Of a stretch of DNA of 64,000 nt, positions 51,601 to 60,619 are shown one piece after another. Position 1 is the first letter of the stretch; every line of letters starts with the position of its first letter. A program made the translations under genes and the position numbers. The notes beneath the pieces were generated by a model, which was not told the DNA's origin, did no database searches, and saw only the letters and a program-made list of their open reading frames with translations. Source of the stretch: Sva-07 sp963741755 (GTDB lineage: Bacteria; Actinomycetota; Acidimicrobiia; Acidimicrobiales; Ilumatobacteraceae); NCBI GenBank assembly GCA_963741755.1, contig CAVUJG010000018.1:62001-126000 (forward strand). The letters run 5' to 3'.

Positions 51601-52302
51601 GTGGTTCAGGAACGCAGCAGTGTGACCTCGGCAATGCCGGGCCCTCCGCAGCTCGACCTGCTCAAGGCGCTCGGCGACAACACCCGCTATGCGATCTATC
51701 TCGAACTCGCCCGTTCGGCCCGTCCGCTCGCCACTGCCGACATCTCCGAGTCGCTCGACCTGCATCCGAACACGGTTCGCCCTCACCTCGAACGGATGCG
51801 AGAGGCCGGACTGCTCGACGTCGAAGTCGGCGGTCGTGGCGACGTCGGACGACCGCAGCACCGGTACTCGATTGCGGCGAATGCCCCGTCACTCGGATTC
51901 GAGCCACCGACGATGCCGGTGCTGGCTCGGATGGTGCTCGCGATGGCGGCGCGGCTCCAGGCGAGTGCTGACGACGCCGAAGCGGTGGGGCGATCGGAAG
52001 GCGCGGTGCGCGCCCAGCCCTACGCGCAGGCCCCGTCCACCCTCGAAGCGCTGGTGTCCGACCTCGATCGACTCGGCTTCGACCCGGTCGTCACCGACAC
52101 CGCCGACGACCCCGATGCCGCCCTCGTCGCGTTCAGTCACTGCCCGTTCGCCGAGCTCGCCGAGGCGCACCCAGAACTCGTCTGCGGTCTGCACCGCGGG
52201 CTGGTCGCCGGATTCGTCGCGCAGATGGGCGACGCCGAGATCGACGAGTTCTGCACGCTCACCAGCCGCACACCGTGTCGTGTGACGGTCGCTTCCCGCT
52301 AA
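51601..52302 (+). CDS. winged-helix regulator, ArsR/SufR-like
   Basis: 233 residues. The N-terminal winged helix (LDLLKALGDNTRYAIYLELA... ATADISESLDLHPNTVRPHLERMREAGLL) with a wing ending GRPQHRYSI matches SufR-type regulators. The C-terminal domain carries cysteines (HCPFAELAEAHPELVCGLHRG; FCTLTSRTPCRV) that could bind an Fe-S cluster, as in SufR. It lies between mrp and an A-type carrier gene, so it probably controls Fe-S genes including its neighbours. Confidence 0.8.
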   Translation: MVQERSSVTSAMPGPPQLDLLKALGDNTRYAIYLELARSARPLATADISESLDLHPNTVRPHLERMREAGLLDVEVGGRGDVGRPQHRYSIAANAPSLGFEPPTMPVLARMVLAMAARLQASADDAEAVGRSEGAVRAQPYAQAPSTLEALVSDLDRLGFDPVVTDTADDPDAALVAFSHCPFAELAEAHPELVCGLHRGLVAGFVAQMGDAEIDEFCTLTSRTPCRVTVASR

Positions 52303-52333
52303 ATTGAAACACCTGCAACCAGGAGGTCCCCGA

Positions 52334-52663
52334 ATGATCACGCTCACCGATTCCGCCGCCGTCAAGGTCCGTCAGCTGCTCGCCGACGAAGGTGCCGAAG
52401 ATCTGGCACTGCGCGTCGCCGTCCGGCCCGGTGGCTGCAGCGGCTTCTCCTACGAGATGTTCTTCGACGGCGACATCGCCGCCGACGACAACCAGGCCAC
52501 CTACGGCGACGACGGTACGGTCAAGGTCGTTGTCGACCCGGCCTCGGCGCAGCTGCTCGAAGGTGCCACCCTCGACTACAAGGACGGGCTCGACCAGTCC
52601 GGGTTCGCCATCACGAACCCCAACGCATCACGCACCTGCGGGTGCGGATCCAGCTTCTCCTGA
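52334..52663 (+). CDS. A-type iron-sulfur carrier (IscA/ErpA/HesB family)
   Basis: 109 residues. The three cluster ligands are in RPGGCSGFSYEM and the C-terminal RTCGCGSSF. The start ITLTDSAAVKVRQLL is typical. AGGAGG lies 8 nt before ATG 52334, one of the best ribosome sites in the window. It is 31 bp after the regulator gene, so probably in its operon. It donates Fe-S clusters to apoproteins; ErpA and IscA cannot be told apart here. Confidence 0.93.
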   Translation: MITLTDSAAVKVRQLLADEGAEDLALRVAVRPGGCSGFSYEMFFDGDIAADDNQATYGDDGTVKVVVDPASAQLLEGATLDYKDGLDQSGFAITNPNASRTCGCGSSFS

Positions 52664-52698
52664 GCGGGAACTGAATTCGCGAGCGCAGTACGTCGTCC

Positions 52699-53652
52699 TC
52701 AGGACGACGCGCGTTCGAGCACCTCGACGAGTTCGGTCTCGTCCCACACCGCATCGAGGCGTTCGACGACCGTTCCGTCCGTCGCGATCACGAACAGCGC
52801 GGGCTCGAACGTGAGGTTTGCGGCTTCGACGGCGGGTGCGGGAATGGTGGCGGTGTTGTCGGTGTAGACCTCGGCATGGACCCAGGTGAAGGTCTCGCCG
52901 TATCGGTCCTGGACGGAGATCATCGATTCGAGCGCCGGAGCGCACGTGCCGGTCTGGCAGAACGCCGGCGTGCCAACCAGGTAGGCGACCGGCTTGCCCG
53001 CCAGGAGGGCATCGGTCAGCGTCACGTCGTGGAACGGACAGGGCTCCGGTTCTCTCGTACAGATCGGGTCGACGCCGCGGCTGTCGTCGACCGTCGGCGT
53101 GTCGAATGGCGGCATCGTGTCACCGGGGCCTGGGACGGCGACCGAACCCGGCTCCATCACCTGGAACGCAGCGCCTCCCTCGGGCCCGCCCTCGACGACG
53201 AGGTAGTAGATCCCCGGCGTCTCGATCGGCACCCGGAAGCTGTAGTACGGCCCTGATTCGAGGTCGCGACGTGTCGTGGAGATCGACAGTCCGAGCGGGT
53301 TGGCGTCGACGTCGGTGACTTCCGCGTTCAGCGAGTCCGGCCCATCGGACACGAGACGACCGTCGGCGGTTGCGAGGCTGATCGGGAGGCGCTGGAGCCC
53401 CGGCTCCTGGACGTCCTGCGGAAAGCGCTGCGCGATCACGTACGTGCCGAACGGGATTCCTGGCGTCGAGCCCGTCGAGGTGTCGGTGGTGCCAGAGGCG
53501 CCCGGTGTGCTGTTGTCGGCATCCGACGATCCGTCATCGCTCGAGCCACACGCAACGAGGAATGCGCTCGCTGCGGCACCTCCCAGCAGGATGCGGCGCG
53601 AGACCCGCAATGGTGCGTTGTCGGAGGCATCGGTCGTCGGGGAGGGTTCCAT
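52699..53652 (-). CDS. secreted lipoprotein with thioredoxin-like domain
   Basis: 317 residues. A twin-Arg-like start (RVSRRILLGGAAASAFLVACGSS) with a lipobox at VAC, then a Ser/Thr-rich linker, a beta domain of about 90 residues (ISLATADGRLVSDGPDSL; GPYYSFRVPIETPGIYYLVVE), and a C-terminal thioredoxin-like part with VGTPAFCQTGTCAPALESM, two Cys separated by four residues. FVIATDGTVVERLDAV fits the thioredoxin C-terminus. Its role is unknown; it could be a thiol or metallochaperone protein. TATCGT lies 9 nt before ATG 53652. Confidence 0.75.
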   Translation of the reverse strand: MEPSPTTDASDNAPLRVSRRILLGGAAASAFLVACGSSDDGSSDADNSTPGASGTTDTSTGSTPGIPFGTYVIAQRFPQDVQEPGLQRLPISLATADGRLVSDGPDSLNAEVTDVDANPLGLSISTTRRDLESGPYYSFRVPIETPGIYYLVVEGGPEGGAAFQVMEPGSVAVPGPGDTMPPFDTPTVDDSRGVDPICTREPEPCPFHDVTLTDALLAGKPVAYLVGTPAFCQTGTCAPALESMISVQDRYGETFTWVHAEVYTDNTATIPAPAVEAANLTFEPALFVIATDGTVVERLDAVWDETELVEVLERASS

Positions 53653-53737
53653 GCGTCATCGACGATAACGCCTCGTGCGCTGGCGGCCCCGGCGACCCCT
53701 GGCACGTGGAGTGCGTCTGGCAGTAGGTTGCTCCGCC

Positions 53738-54091
53738 ATGAGCAAGCCCCTTGGTCCCTACACCCCCGTCGTGCGCGCCGGTGACTTCGTCATCGTGTCC
53801 GGACAGGGCGGTATGCGCGATGGCGTGAAGGTCGACGGCGGGGTTCGCGCCGAGACCGTCCAGACGATGCAGAACGTCGCGGCGCAACTCGCGACGGTGG
53901 GCGCTTCGTTGAGCGACGTCGTGAAGACGACGTGTTTCCTCACCGACATGGAGAACTTCACGATCTTCAACGAGGCCTACGCCGAGGCGCTGGGTTCGCA
54001 TCGACCGGCGCGCTCGACGGTCGGCGTGGCGGCGCTGCCTGGCAACTTCCTCGTCGAGGTCGAAGCCTGGGCCTACGTTCCTCAGGGGTGA
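53738..54091 (+). CDS. ridA: RidA-family enamine/imine deaminase
   Basis: 117 residues. Family motifs: GPYTPVVRAGDFVIVSGQGG, ETVQTMQNVAAQLATVGASLSDVVKTTCFLTDM, FNEAYAEALG.HRPARSTVGVAALPG and the terminal VEVEAWAYVP with the substrate-binding Arg. It hydrolyses reactive enamines from PLP enzymes. TAGGTT (53724-53729) lies 8 nt before ATG 53738. Confidence 0.93.
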   Translation: MSKPLGPYTPVVRAGDFVIVSGQGGMRDGVKVDGGVRAETVQTMQNVAAQLATVGASLSDVVKTTCFLTDMENFTIFNEAYAEALGSHRPARSTVGVAALPGNFLVEVEAWAYVPQG

Positions 54092-54672
54092 CCACGCCGA
54101 CGGGTCGATGCGACTGGGCGCTCACCGGCGGTCCGGCGATCGGTGATGCCTACATCCGCTACCACGACGAGGTGTGGGGCGTTCCCGAGCGTGACGCCCG
54201 AGTGCTGTTCGAGTTCCTGATCCTCGAAGGCGCTCAGGCAGGGCTGTCGTGGTCGACGATCCTGCGCAAGCTCGACGGGTACCGACGCGCCTACGACGGA
54301 TTCGATCCCGAACTGATCGCTGGGTACGGCGACCGGGATGTCGCCCGTCTGCTCGCCGACGAAGGGATCGTGCGCAACCGGGCGAAGGTGGCCGCATCGA
54401 TCCGCAACGCACAGGCCTGGCTCGAACTCGACGACCCGGCGGCGTACCTGTGGAGCTTCACCGACGGCGAGGTCATCCAGAACACGTGGCCCGACATGGC
54501 CGCAGTGCCCGCCTCGACCGAGCGGTCCGAAGCGATGAGCCGGGATCTCAAACGCCGAGGGTTCACGTTCGTCGGGCCGACGATCTGTTACGCGTTCATG
54601 CAGGCCACCGGCATGGTCAACGACCACATCGTCACCTGCTTTCGCCACCACGACTGCGCGGCGCTAGCGTGA
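54088..54672 (+). CDS. tag: DNA-3-methyladenine glycosylase I
   Basis: 194 residues. The zinc site CDWAL...YHDEVWGVP (Cys and His) and the C-terminal CFRHHDC are complete. FEFLILEGAQAGLSWSTILRKLDGYRRAYDGFDP and the FVGPTICYAFMQATGMVNDH region are diagnostic. GTG 54088 overlaps the ridA stop by 4 bp. It removes 3-methyladenine from alkylated DNA. Confidence 0.96.
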   Translation: MTTPTGRCDWALTGGPAIGDAYIRYHDEVWGVPERDARVLFEFLILEGAQAGLSWSTILRKLDGYRRAYDGFDPELIAGYGDRDVARLLADEGIVRNRAKVAASIRNAQAWLELDDPAAYLWSFTDGEVIQNTWPDMAAVPASTERSEAMSRDLKRRGFTFVGPTICYAFMQATGMVNDHIVTCFRHHDCAALA

Positions 54673-54676
54673 CCGT

Positions 54677-54832
54677 ATGCCTGGCGCCATCGCCCTCGTG
54701 ATCGTTCTGCTCCTGTTCCCCGTCGTGGTGATCATGAGCGGCGCCGTCGCCTCCGCGATCATCGGCGAGGTGTTCTATCGAGACGGTCGTTTCCGTTTCA
54801 AGGACAACGAACTCCTCGACCTCCCCGACTGA
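54677..54832 (+). CDS. small single-helix membrane protein (51 aa)
   Basis: ATG 54677 lies 6 nt after TAGCGT (54665-54670), a leaderless promoter embedded in the end of tag. The product is one long hydrophobic helix (ALVIVLLLFPVVVIMSGAVASAIIG) followed by a polar tail EVFYRDGRFRFKDNELLDLPD. Small proteins of this layout are common beside actinobacterial genes and often unannotated. The function is unknown. Confidence 0.6.
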   Translation: MPGAIALVIVLLLFPVVVIMSGAVASAIIGEVFYRDGRFRFKDNELLDLPD

Positions 54833-54833
54833 C

Positions 54834-54862
54834 GTACACCTGGTGTCTGACACCGTGTGTAC
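54834..54862. promoter_or_regulatory. 29-bp interrupted palindrome (candidate operator)
   Basis: GTACACCTGGTGTC and GACACCGTGTGTAC are inverted copies around a single T, matching at 12 of 14 positions. It begins 1 bp after the small membrane gene and ends 18 bp before the decarboxylase ATG. It could be an operator for the latter or a terminator for the former. Confidence 0.45.
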
Positions 54863-54880
54863 GTGCGGCACACTGGCGGC

Positions 54881-56270
54881 ATGCATACACACGATCGGGC
54901 GACCGAGGAGCTGACCGAGGCGATCGTCCGGTACTCGATCGATCGGATGCGGCTCGATCCGCCGCCGCTCGATCAGCCGCGATCGCCGCAGGAACTCCGC
55001 GAGGATGCTGGCGTCACGATCACACCGGGCGGTCTCGGTGGGATCGAGGCATTGCGCGTCTTCGAAGACGTGCTCGCCCCGGCATGCATTTCGGTCGATC
55101 ATCCCCGATTCCTGTCCTTCGTGCCGGCGGCACCGACCGAGGCCTCGATCCTCTTCGATCTGGTGGTCGGAGCGTCGAGTGTGTACGCGGGTTCGTGGCT
55201 GGAAGGTGCCGGCGCGGTCCACGCGGAGAACGAGGCATTGCGGTGGATCGCCGACCTCGTCGGGCTGCCGGCGGCGGCCGGCGGCGTGTTCGTGAGCGGC
55301 GGCACCGCCGGCAACCTCAGCGCCCTGATCGCGGCCCGGTGGCGGTGGCGGCAGCGCGGCGAATGGCGCCCACGACCGCACCAGAGGGCTGATCGTCGCG
55401 TCGGCGGGCGCCCACTCGTCGGTCGTCCAAGCGGCGCGAGCGATGGATGCCGACGTGATCGCAGTCCCCGCGGACGAACGAGGTCGCATGGTCGGCGATG
55501 CGCTGAGCGAGGTGGTCGCGGCGCTCGATGACCTCGATCGCGAGCGTGTGTTCGCGGTGGTCGCCACGTCGGGCACGACGAACGTCGGCGTGATCGATGA
55601 CCTGCAGGGCGCTGCCGACGTCGCAGCGTCGCTCGCCACGTGGTTCCACGTCGACGGCGCGTACGGCGGGGCAGCGCTCGCCGCACCAAGTGTCCGACGG
55701 CGCTTCGACGGGATCGAATGCGCCGACAGCTTCATCGTCGATCCACACAAGTGGCTCTTCGCTCCGTTCGACTCGTGCGCGCTGCTGTACCGCGATCCCG
55801 CGATCGCCCGTGGGGCACACACTCAGCACGCCGAGTATCTCGACGTGCTCCACTCCGCCGACGCGGCCGACGAACCGTGGAACGCGAGCGACTACGCCCA
55901 CCACCTCTCGCGTCGGGCGCGCGGCCTGCCGCTGTGGTTCAGCCTCGCCACGTATGGAACCGACGCCTACTCGGAGGCGGTCGAGACCACGCTCGCCACC
56001 ACTCGGGTGGCGGCCCGCCTGATCGACGATTGCGCCGACACTGAACTGCTGATGGAACCCGAACTGTCGATCGTGCTGTTCCGTCGCATCGGGTGGACTC
56101 CCGAGCAGTATCAGTCGTGGAGCGACGCCGAGCTGGCCGGTGGTCGCTCGTTCATCGTGCCGACGACCTGGCAGGGCGAGGTGGTGCTCAGATTCTGCAT
56201 CGTCAATCCCCGCACCACGGAGGACGACATCCGCTCGATACTCGCCACGCTGGCCGAGGACCCGACGTGA
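54881..56270 (+). CDS. PLP-dependent group II amino-acid decarboxylase (frameshifted)
   Basis: About 463 codons. HPRFLSFVPAAPTEASILFD, GSWLEGAGAVHAENEALRWIADLVGLP and GGVFVSGGTAGNLSALIAAR are in the first frame. After a one-base shift at about 55370-55385 the rest follows: IVASAGAHSSVVQAARAM, FAVVATSGTTNVGVIDD, FHVDGAYGGAA and the PLP lysine in VDPHKWLFAPFD. The family includes aromatic L-amino-acid, glutamate and diaminobutyrate decarboxylases; the substrate cannot be assigned. It overlaps the next start by 4 bp. Confidence 0.88.
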
Positions 56271-57643
56271 GCAGCGACCTCCCGCCGACCGCCGACCTCG
56301 TCGTCGCCAACGCACGGTGCGTCGCCACCGTCGACGCCGAGCGGCGCGAACTCGATGGGGGATGGGTGGCGATCACCGACGGGTTGGTCAGCGACATCGG
56401 CACCGGTCCGGCGCCGCGGGCGGCCACCGTGCTCGACGCCACCGACTGCCTCGTCACCCCAGGTCTGGTCAACGCGCATCACCACCTCTACCAGAACCTG
56501 ACACGGGCCTTCCCGCCGATGACCGACAAGCCGTTGTTCGGCTGGTTGCAGTCGCTGTATCCCCTGTGGCGTGGGCTCGACACCGAATCGGTCCACGTGT
56601 CGGCCTGGGTCGGCCTCGCCGAGCTGGCGTTGGCGGGATGCACGACCTCGACCGACCATCTGTACCTCCACCCCCACGGTGCCGGCGACCTGTTGACCGC
56701 CGAGATCGACGCTGCCCGCGACCTCGGTGTCCGGTTCCATCCCACCCGCGGTTCGATGTCGCTGTCGGAGAAGGACGGCGGCCTGCCGCCCGACGACGTC
56801 GTGGCCGACGACGACGAGATCCTCGCGGCGTGCGACGACGCCGTACATCGCCACCACGACCGGTCGTTCGGGGCGATGACCCGGATCGCCCTCGCCCCGT
56901 GCTCGCCCTTCAGCGTCACCGAGGAGCTGATGGTGCGCACCGCCGAGCTCGCCGAGCGGCTCGACGTCCGACTGCACACGCACTTTGCGGAGAATGCCGA
57001 AGACGACGCTTTCAGTCTGGCGACGTTCGGGTGTCGACCGATGGAGTACCTCGAACGCACCGGTTGGTGCACGGACCGGACGTGGGTGGCGCATTGTGTG
57101 ATGCCCGACCACGACGAGATCCAGCGCCTCGGCGCAGCGGGTGTGGGGGCCGCGCACTGCCCGTCGAGCAACATGATCCTGTCGTCGGGCATCGCCCCGG
57201 TCGTCGAACTCCGTGCCGCCGGTGTGCACGTGGGGCTCGGCGTCGACGGCTCGTCATCGGCCGACGCCGCGTCGTTGTGGTTGGAAGCTCGTCAGGCGAT
57301 GTTGCTCGCCAAGCTCCGCAGCGGCGCCGGAGCCGGTACGGCCCGGATGGCGCTGGAAATGGCAACGATCGGTGGTGCGGGTTGCCTCGGCCGGCTCGGT
57401 GAGATCGGCTCGCTCACCGTCGGCGCGGTCGGCGACGTTGCCGTCTGGCCCCTGACCGGGCCGGCCTTCGCCGGTGCGCTCGCTGATCCGATCGAGGCGT
57501 GGTTGCGTTGCGGGCCCGTGTCCGCCCGCCACACGGTGGTGGCCGGTCGGGCTGTCGTTCGTGATGGTTCCCTCGTGTCCGAGCGGGTCGAGGAGATGCT
57601 GGCCGCGCACGACCGCCTCGCTCGTCGACTCCAAGCCGGGTGA
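56267..57643 (+). CDS. amidohydrolase of the 8-oxoguanine deaminase type
   Basis: 458 residues. The TIM-barrel metal site is seen as VNAHHHLYQNLTRAFP, the HTHFAEN segment, WVAHCVMPDHDEI and GLGVDGSSSADAASLW. STDHLYLHP and the LYQNLTRA motif match bacterial 8-oxoguanine deaminases, related to AtzB/TrzA. It would convert 8-oxoguanine to urate for purine salvage or detoxification. GTG 56267 overlaps the decarboxylase stop. Other aminohydrolase substrates are possible. Confidence 0.8.
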   Translation: MSSDLPPTADLVVANARCVATVDAERRELDGGWVAITDGLVSDIGTGPAPRAATVLDATDCLVTPGLVNAHHHLYQNLTRAFPPMTDKPLFGWLQSLYPLWRGLDTESVHVSAWVGLAELALAGCTTSTDHLYLHPHGAGDLLTAEIDAARDLGVRFHPTRGSMSLSEKDGGLPPDDVVADDDEILAACDDAVHRHHDRSFGAMTRIALAPCSPFSVTEELMVRTAELAERLDVRLHTHFAENAEDDAFSLATFGCRPMEYLERTGWCTDRTWVAHCVMPDHDEIQRLGAAGVGAAHCPSSNMILSSGIAPVVELRAAGVHVGLGVDGSSSADAASLWLEARQAMLLAKLRSGAGAGTARMALEMATIGGAGCLGRLGEIGSLTVGAVGDVAVWPLTGPAFAGALADPIEAWLRCGPVSARHTVVAGRAVVRDGSLVSERVEEMLAAHDRLARRLQAG

Positions 57644-57679
57644 CGCCAACCGTGGGTCCGAGTTGACCAGACTGTCGGC

Positions 57680-58432
57680 GTGAGATTCCCCCGATCACAC
57701 GGCTCGTCGACGACGTCTGCGCTCGTCGCTGGTCTCGTCGTTGCCGTCGTTGCGTTGGCCGGATGCTTCGACGATCAGACCGGGACCAACGAGACCGGCG
57801 CCAACGTTCCTTCGCCTGTCATCGACGTGTCGGGGGATCCTGCAGCGATCAGCGGTGCGGGCGACGCGAGCGCCGACGGCGCCGCGGGCATCGACACTGT
57901 CGTGATGATCGGTGATTCGATCACCAAGGGCTCGACGCCGCCGCTCGAGGAGCGGTTCGATCTGCTTGGCCTCGACCACTTGATCGCGGCGGAGAACGGC
58001 AAGCGGATGGCGGTCTCGGCGCAGGAGAACCCGAGCGGTGCCGACCTGGCGGCATTCCTGGCAGCGAACAGCGATGGCGACCACTCCGACGAGGTGTGGG
58101 TCGTCGCGCTCGGCACGAACGACGTCAGCCAGTACTCAGGACCCGAGAACATTGCGGCGTCGGTCAACGACGTGCTCAACGAGGTGCCCGAGGATGCCGC
58201 GCTGGTGTGGGTCGACATCTACTTCCGCGACCGCCCCGAGGATGCTGCGGTGGTCAACTCGATCATCCGAGATCGGGTGACGCGACGAGGCGACAGCGTC
58301 ATCGCTCCGTGGACCGCGTTCGCCGAGACCGAGGGCGTACTGACCGGCGACGGGGTGCATCCGACGCCCGAGGGAGCCGACGTGTTCGCCTTCGTGGTCA
58401 CCGACACCGTTCGCGCCTTCCTCGACCGCTGA
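57680..58432 (+). CDS. SGNH/GDSL-type lipoprotein hydrolase
   Basis: 250 residues. A lipoprotein signal (LVVAVVALAGC) and an Asn/Thr-rich linker lead into an SGNH fold: block I MIGDSITKG (catalytic Ser), block III VALGTNDVSQY (Asn) and block V DGVHPTPEGA (Asp/His). It is probably an extracytoplasmic esterase or acylhydrolase. GTG 57680 is chosen. Confidence 0.85.
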   Translation: MRFPRSHGSSTTSALVAGLVVAVVALAGCFDDQTGTNETGANVPSPVIDVSGDPAAISGAGDASADGAAGIDTVVMIGDSITKGSTPPLEERFDLLGLDHLIAAENGKRMAVSAQENPSGADLAAFLAANSDGDHSDEVWVVALGTNDVSQYSGPENIAASVNDVLNEVPEDAALVWVDIYFRDRPEDAAVVNSIIRDRVTRRGDSVIAPWTAFAETEGVLTGDGVHPTPEGADVFAFVVTDTVRAFLDR

Positions 58433-58472
58433 CGCCCGGTCTTGCGCAACGCAAACGGTGATGGGGCGGAGG

Positions 58473-59168
58473 TCAGGTGTCCCAGCGGGACTGACCGAAG
58501 CGGTAGCCGACCGAGCGGACCGTCTGGATCAGGTTGGCGTGTTCCTCGCCGAGCTTGGCGCGCAGGCGCCGGACGTGGACGTCGACCGTGCGGGCACCGC
58601 CGTAGTACTCGTAGCCCCACACGCGGCTCAGCAGCATCTCGCGGGTGAACACCTTGCCGGGGTTCTGGGCGAGGAACTTCAACAGCTCGTACTCCATGTA
58701 CGTCATGTCGAGCGGGCGTCCAGCGATGGCGGCCTGGTAGGTCTCGAGGTTGAGCGTCAGCTCGCCGTACTCGACCAGTTCGGCACGGTGCAGGTCGATG
58801 TCGGTCGCGAGCAGGTGCCGCAGTCGCGCTTCGAGTTCGGCAGGATGAAACGGGGTGAGGCAGAAGTCGTCGAAGAGTTCGTCGCGGTGTTCGAGGTCGC
58901 CGAGCTGGGCGCCGCCGACGAGCAGCATCACGGGAAACGTGCGGTCACCGCCCTTGCGGATCGCGCGCAGGTACGCCCAGCCGCCATCGGGGTCGCTGCC
59001 GATGTCGACGATCGCTCCGGCCCAACCACCTGGCGGCGCATGTTCGTCGCTGTCGCTGCCCGACACGGCCTTCCACGCGTACCCGGCCAGGTCGAGGGTG
59101 CGCGCCAGTTCCGGCGTCGCCGGGTCGGGAACGACCGCCACCATCGACTCACGTCCGGCCACGGTCAC
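58473..59168 (-). CDS. glnR: GlnR-like winged-helix regulator with degenerate receiver
   Basis: 231 residues. The C-terminal OmpR-type DNA-binding domain is canonical (DMTYMEYELLKFLAQNPGKVFTREMLLSRVWGYEY...VDVHVRRLRAKLG...TVRSVGYRFG). The receiver is atypical: no N-terminal acidic pair and the usual KPF is TPF (CLTPFHPAEL), as in orphan regulators such as GlnR. GTG 59168 overlaps the glnA stop by 4 bp. It probably controls nitrogen genes including the two glutamine synthetases beside it. Confidence 0.8.
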   Translation of the reverse strand: MTVAGRESMVAVVPDPATPELARTLDLAGYAWKAVSGSDSDEHAPPGGWAGAIVDIGSDPDGGWAYLRAIRKGGDRTFPVMLLVGGAQLGDLEHRDELFDDFCLTPFHPAELEARLRHLLATDIDLHRAELVEYGELTLNLETYQAAIAGRPLDMTYMEYELLKFLAQNPGKVFTREMLLSRVWGYEYYGGARTVDVHVRRLRAKLGEEHANLIQTVRSVGYRFGQSRWDT

Positions 59169-60502
59169 AACGTCCCGAGGTAACGGTCCCGCTCGAACGG
59201 GGTGACCTGGGTCTTGTAGCTGCGCCATTCGCTGCGCTTGTTGCGCAGGAACCATTCGAAGATGTGCTCGCCGAGCGCCTCTTGGACGAGCGTCGAGTTC
59301 TCCATCACGATCAGCGCATCGTTGAGCGACTGCGGCAATTGCCGTATGCCGAGCTTGGCCAGCACGTCGTCGCCGATCTCGAACAGGTTGGCGTCGGCCT
59401 CGTCGGGCAGTTCGTAGCCCTCGCGGACGCCACGCATCCCGGCTGCCAGCATCAGGCTGAACGCGAGGTACGGGTTGCATGCCGGGTCTGCCGAGCGGTA
59501 CTCGATCCGCGTCGCGGTGGGGTTGCCCTTCTTCGGGATCGGCACGCGGATCAGCCCGCTGCGGTTGTTGCGGGCCCAGCTGATGTGGACGGGCGCTTCG
59601 AATCCGGGCACGAGCCGCTTGTAGCTGTTGACGGTCTGGTTGGTGACTGCCGTGATCTCGGCTGCGTGGTGCAGCATGCCGGCCATGAACGACTTCGCCG
59701 TCGGCGAGAGGTGGTAGGCGTCGTCGGCGTCGTAGAAGGCGTTGTCGTCGCCGCGGAAGAGCGACAGGTGGACGTGCATCCCCGAGCCTTGGACGCCTTC
59801 GAGGGGCTTGGGCATGAACGTGGCGTGCACCCCGTTGTGTGAGGCGACCTCCCGCACGGCGAGCCGGAACGTCATCATGCTGTCGGCCATCGTGAGCGCA
59901 TCGGTGTGGCGCAGATCGATCTCTTGCTGACCCGGCGCGTCCTCGTGGAAGCTGTACTCGACCGGGATGCCGAGCGCTTCGAGCGTCCGGATCGTCTGCT
60001 TGCGCAGCTCGCCGGTGACGTCGCTGGTGGTGAGGTCGAAGTAGCCGCCCTGGTCGATCGGAATCGGCGGCTGGCCCGCCGTGAGCGGCTCGAAGTAGAA
60101 GAACTCGACGTCGGGGGCGACGTAGAACGTGAGGCCTGCCTCGTGGGCTTCTTTCACGTGACGGCGCAACACCTGGCGGGGGTCGCCTTCGAACGGTGTG
60201 CCGTCGAGGTGGTGGATGTCGCAGAAGATGCGCGCCTCGGGAACCTTCGGATCGCCCCACGGGAGCAGCTCGAACGTGTCGGGGTCGGGCATCGCCAGCA
60301 CGTCGGCTTCCTGCACGCGCGAGAACCCGTCGATCGACGAGCCGTCGAAGGTCATGCCGTCCTCGAGTGCGTTCTCGAGCTCGGCGGGTGAGATCGCGAG
60401 GCTCTTGAGCGTGCCCAGCACGTCGGTGAACCACAGTCGCACGAGCCGCACGCCGCGTTCTTCGACGCTGCGCAGGACGTAGTCGCGCTGCTGTTCGCGC
60501 AT
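59165..60502 (-). CDS. glnA: glutamine synthetase type I
   Basis: About 445 residues. GSI motifs: FDGSSIDGFSRVQEADV, the ATP/metal region APDVEFFYFEP, GSGMHVHLSLF, VNSYKRLVPGFEAP and NRSGLIRVP. The short length and lack of the adenylylation-Tyr region suggest the GSI-alpha, feedback-regulated type. AGGAG at 60516-60512 abuts ATG 60511 but is 9 nt from ATG 60502, so 60502 is preferred. It assimilates ammonium. Confidence 0.95.
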   Translation of the reverse strand: MREQQRDYVLRSVEERGVRLVRLWFTDVLGTLKSLAISPAELENALEDGMTFDGSSIDGFSRVQEADVLAMPDPDTFELLPWGDPKVPEARIFCDIHHLDGTPFEGDPRQVLRRHVKEAHEAGLTFYVAPDVEFFYFEPLTAGQPPIPIDQGGYFDLTTSDVTGELRKQTIRTLEALGIPVEYSFHEDAPGQQEIDLRHTDALTMADSMMTFRLAVREVASHNGVHATFMPKPLEGVQGSGMHVHLSLFRGDDNAFYDADDAYHLSPTAKSFMAGMLHHAAEITAVTNQTVNSYKRLVPGFEAPVHISWARNNRSGLIRVPIPKKGNPTATRIEYRSADPACNPYLAFSLMLAAGMRGVREGYELPDEADANLFEIGDDVLAKLGIRQLPQSLNDALIVMENSTLVQEALGEHIFEWFLRNKRSEWRSYKTQVTPFERDRYLGTL

Positions 60503-60544
60503 GTCGGTCATCTCCTGAGTCTCTCGCGGTTCGGGTGGAAATGC

Positions 60545-60576
60545 GACAGGACGGGAGCCACAGCCCCCGTCCTGTC
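60545..60576 (-). terminator. hairpin terminator after glnII
   Basis: GACAGGACGGG pairs with CCCGTCCTGTC (11 bp, 10-nt loop), 44 bp beyond the glnII stop on the minus strand. The following run is only weakly T-rich (GCATTTCC). Confidence 0.6.
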
Positions 60577-60619
60577 GTCGTGCGGTGTTCGGTTCACATC
60601 GGGGCTGCGCCCCGGCGCG

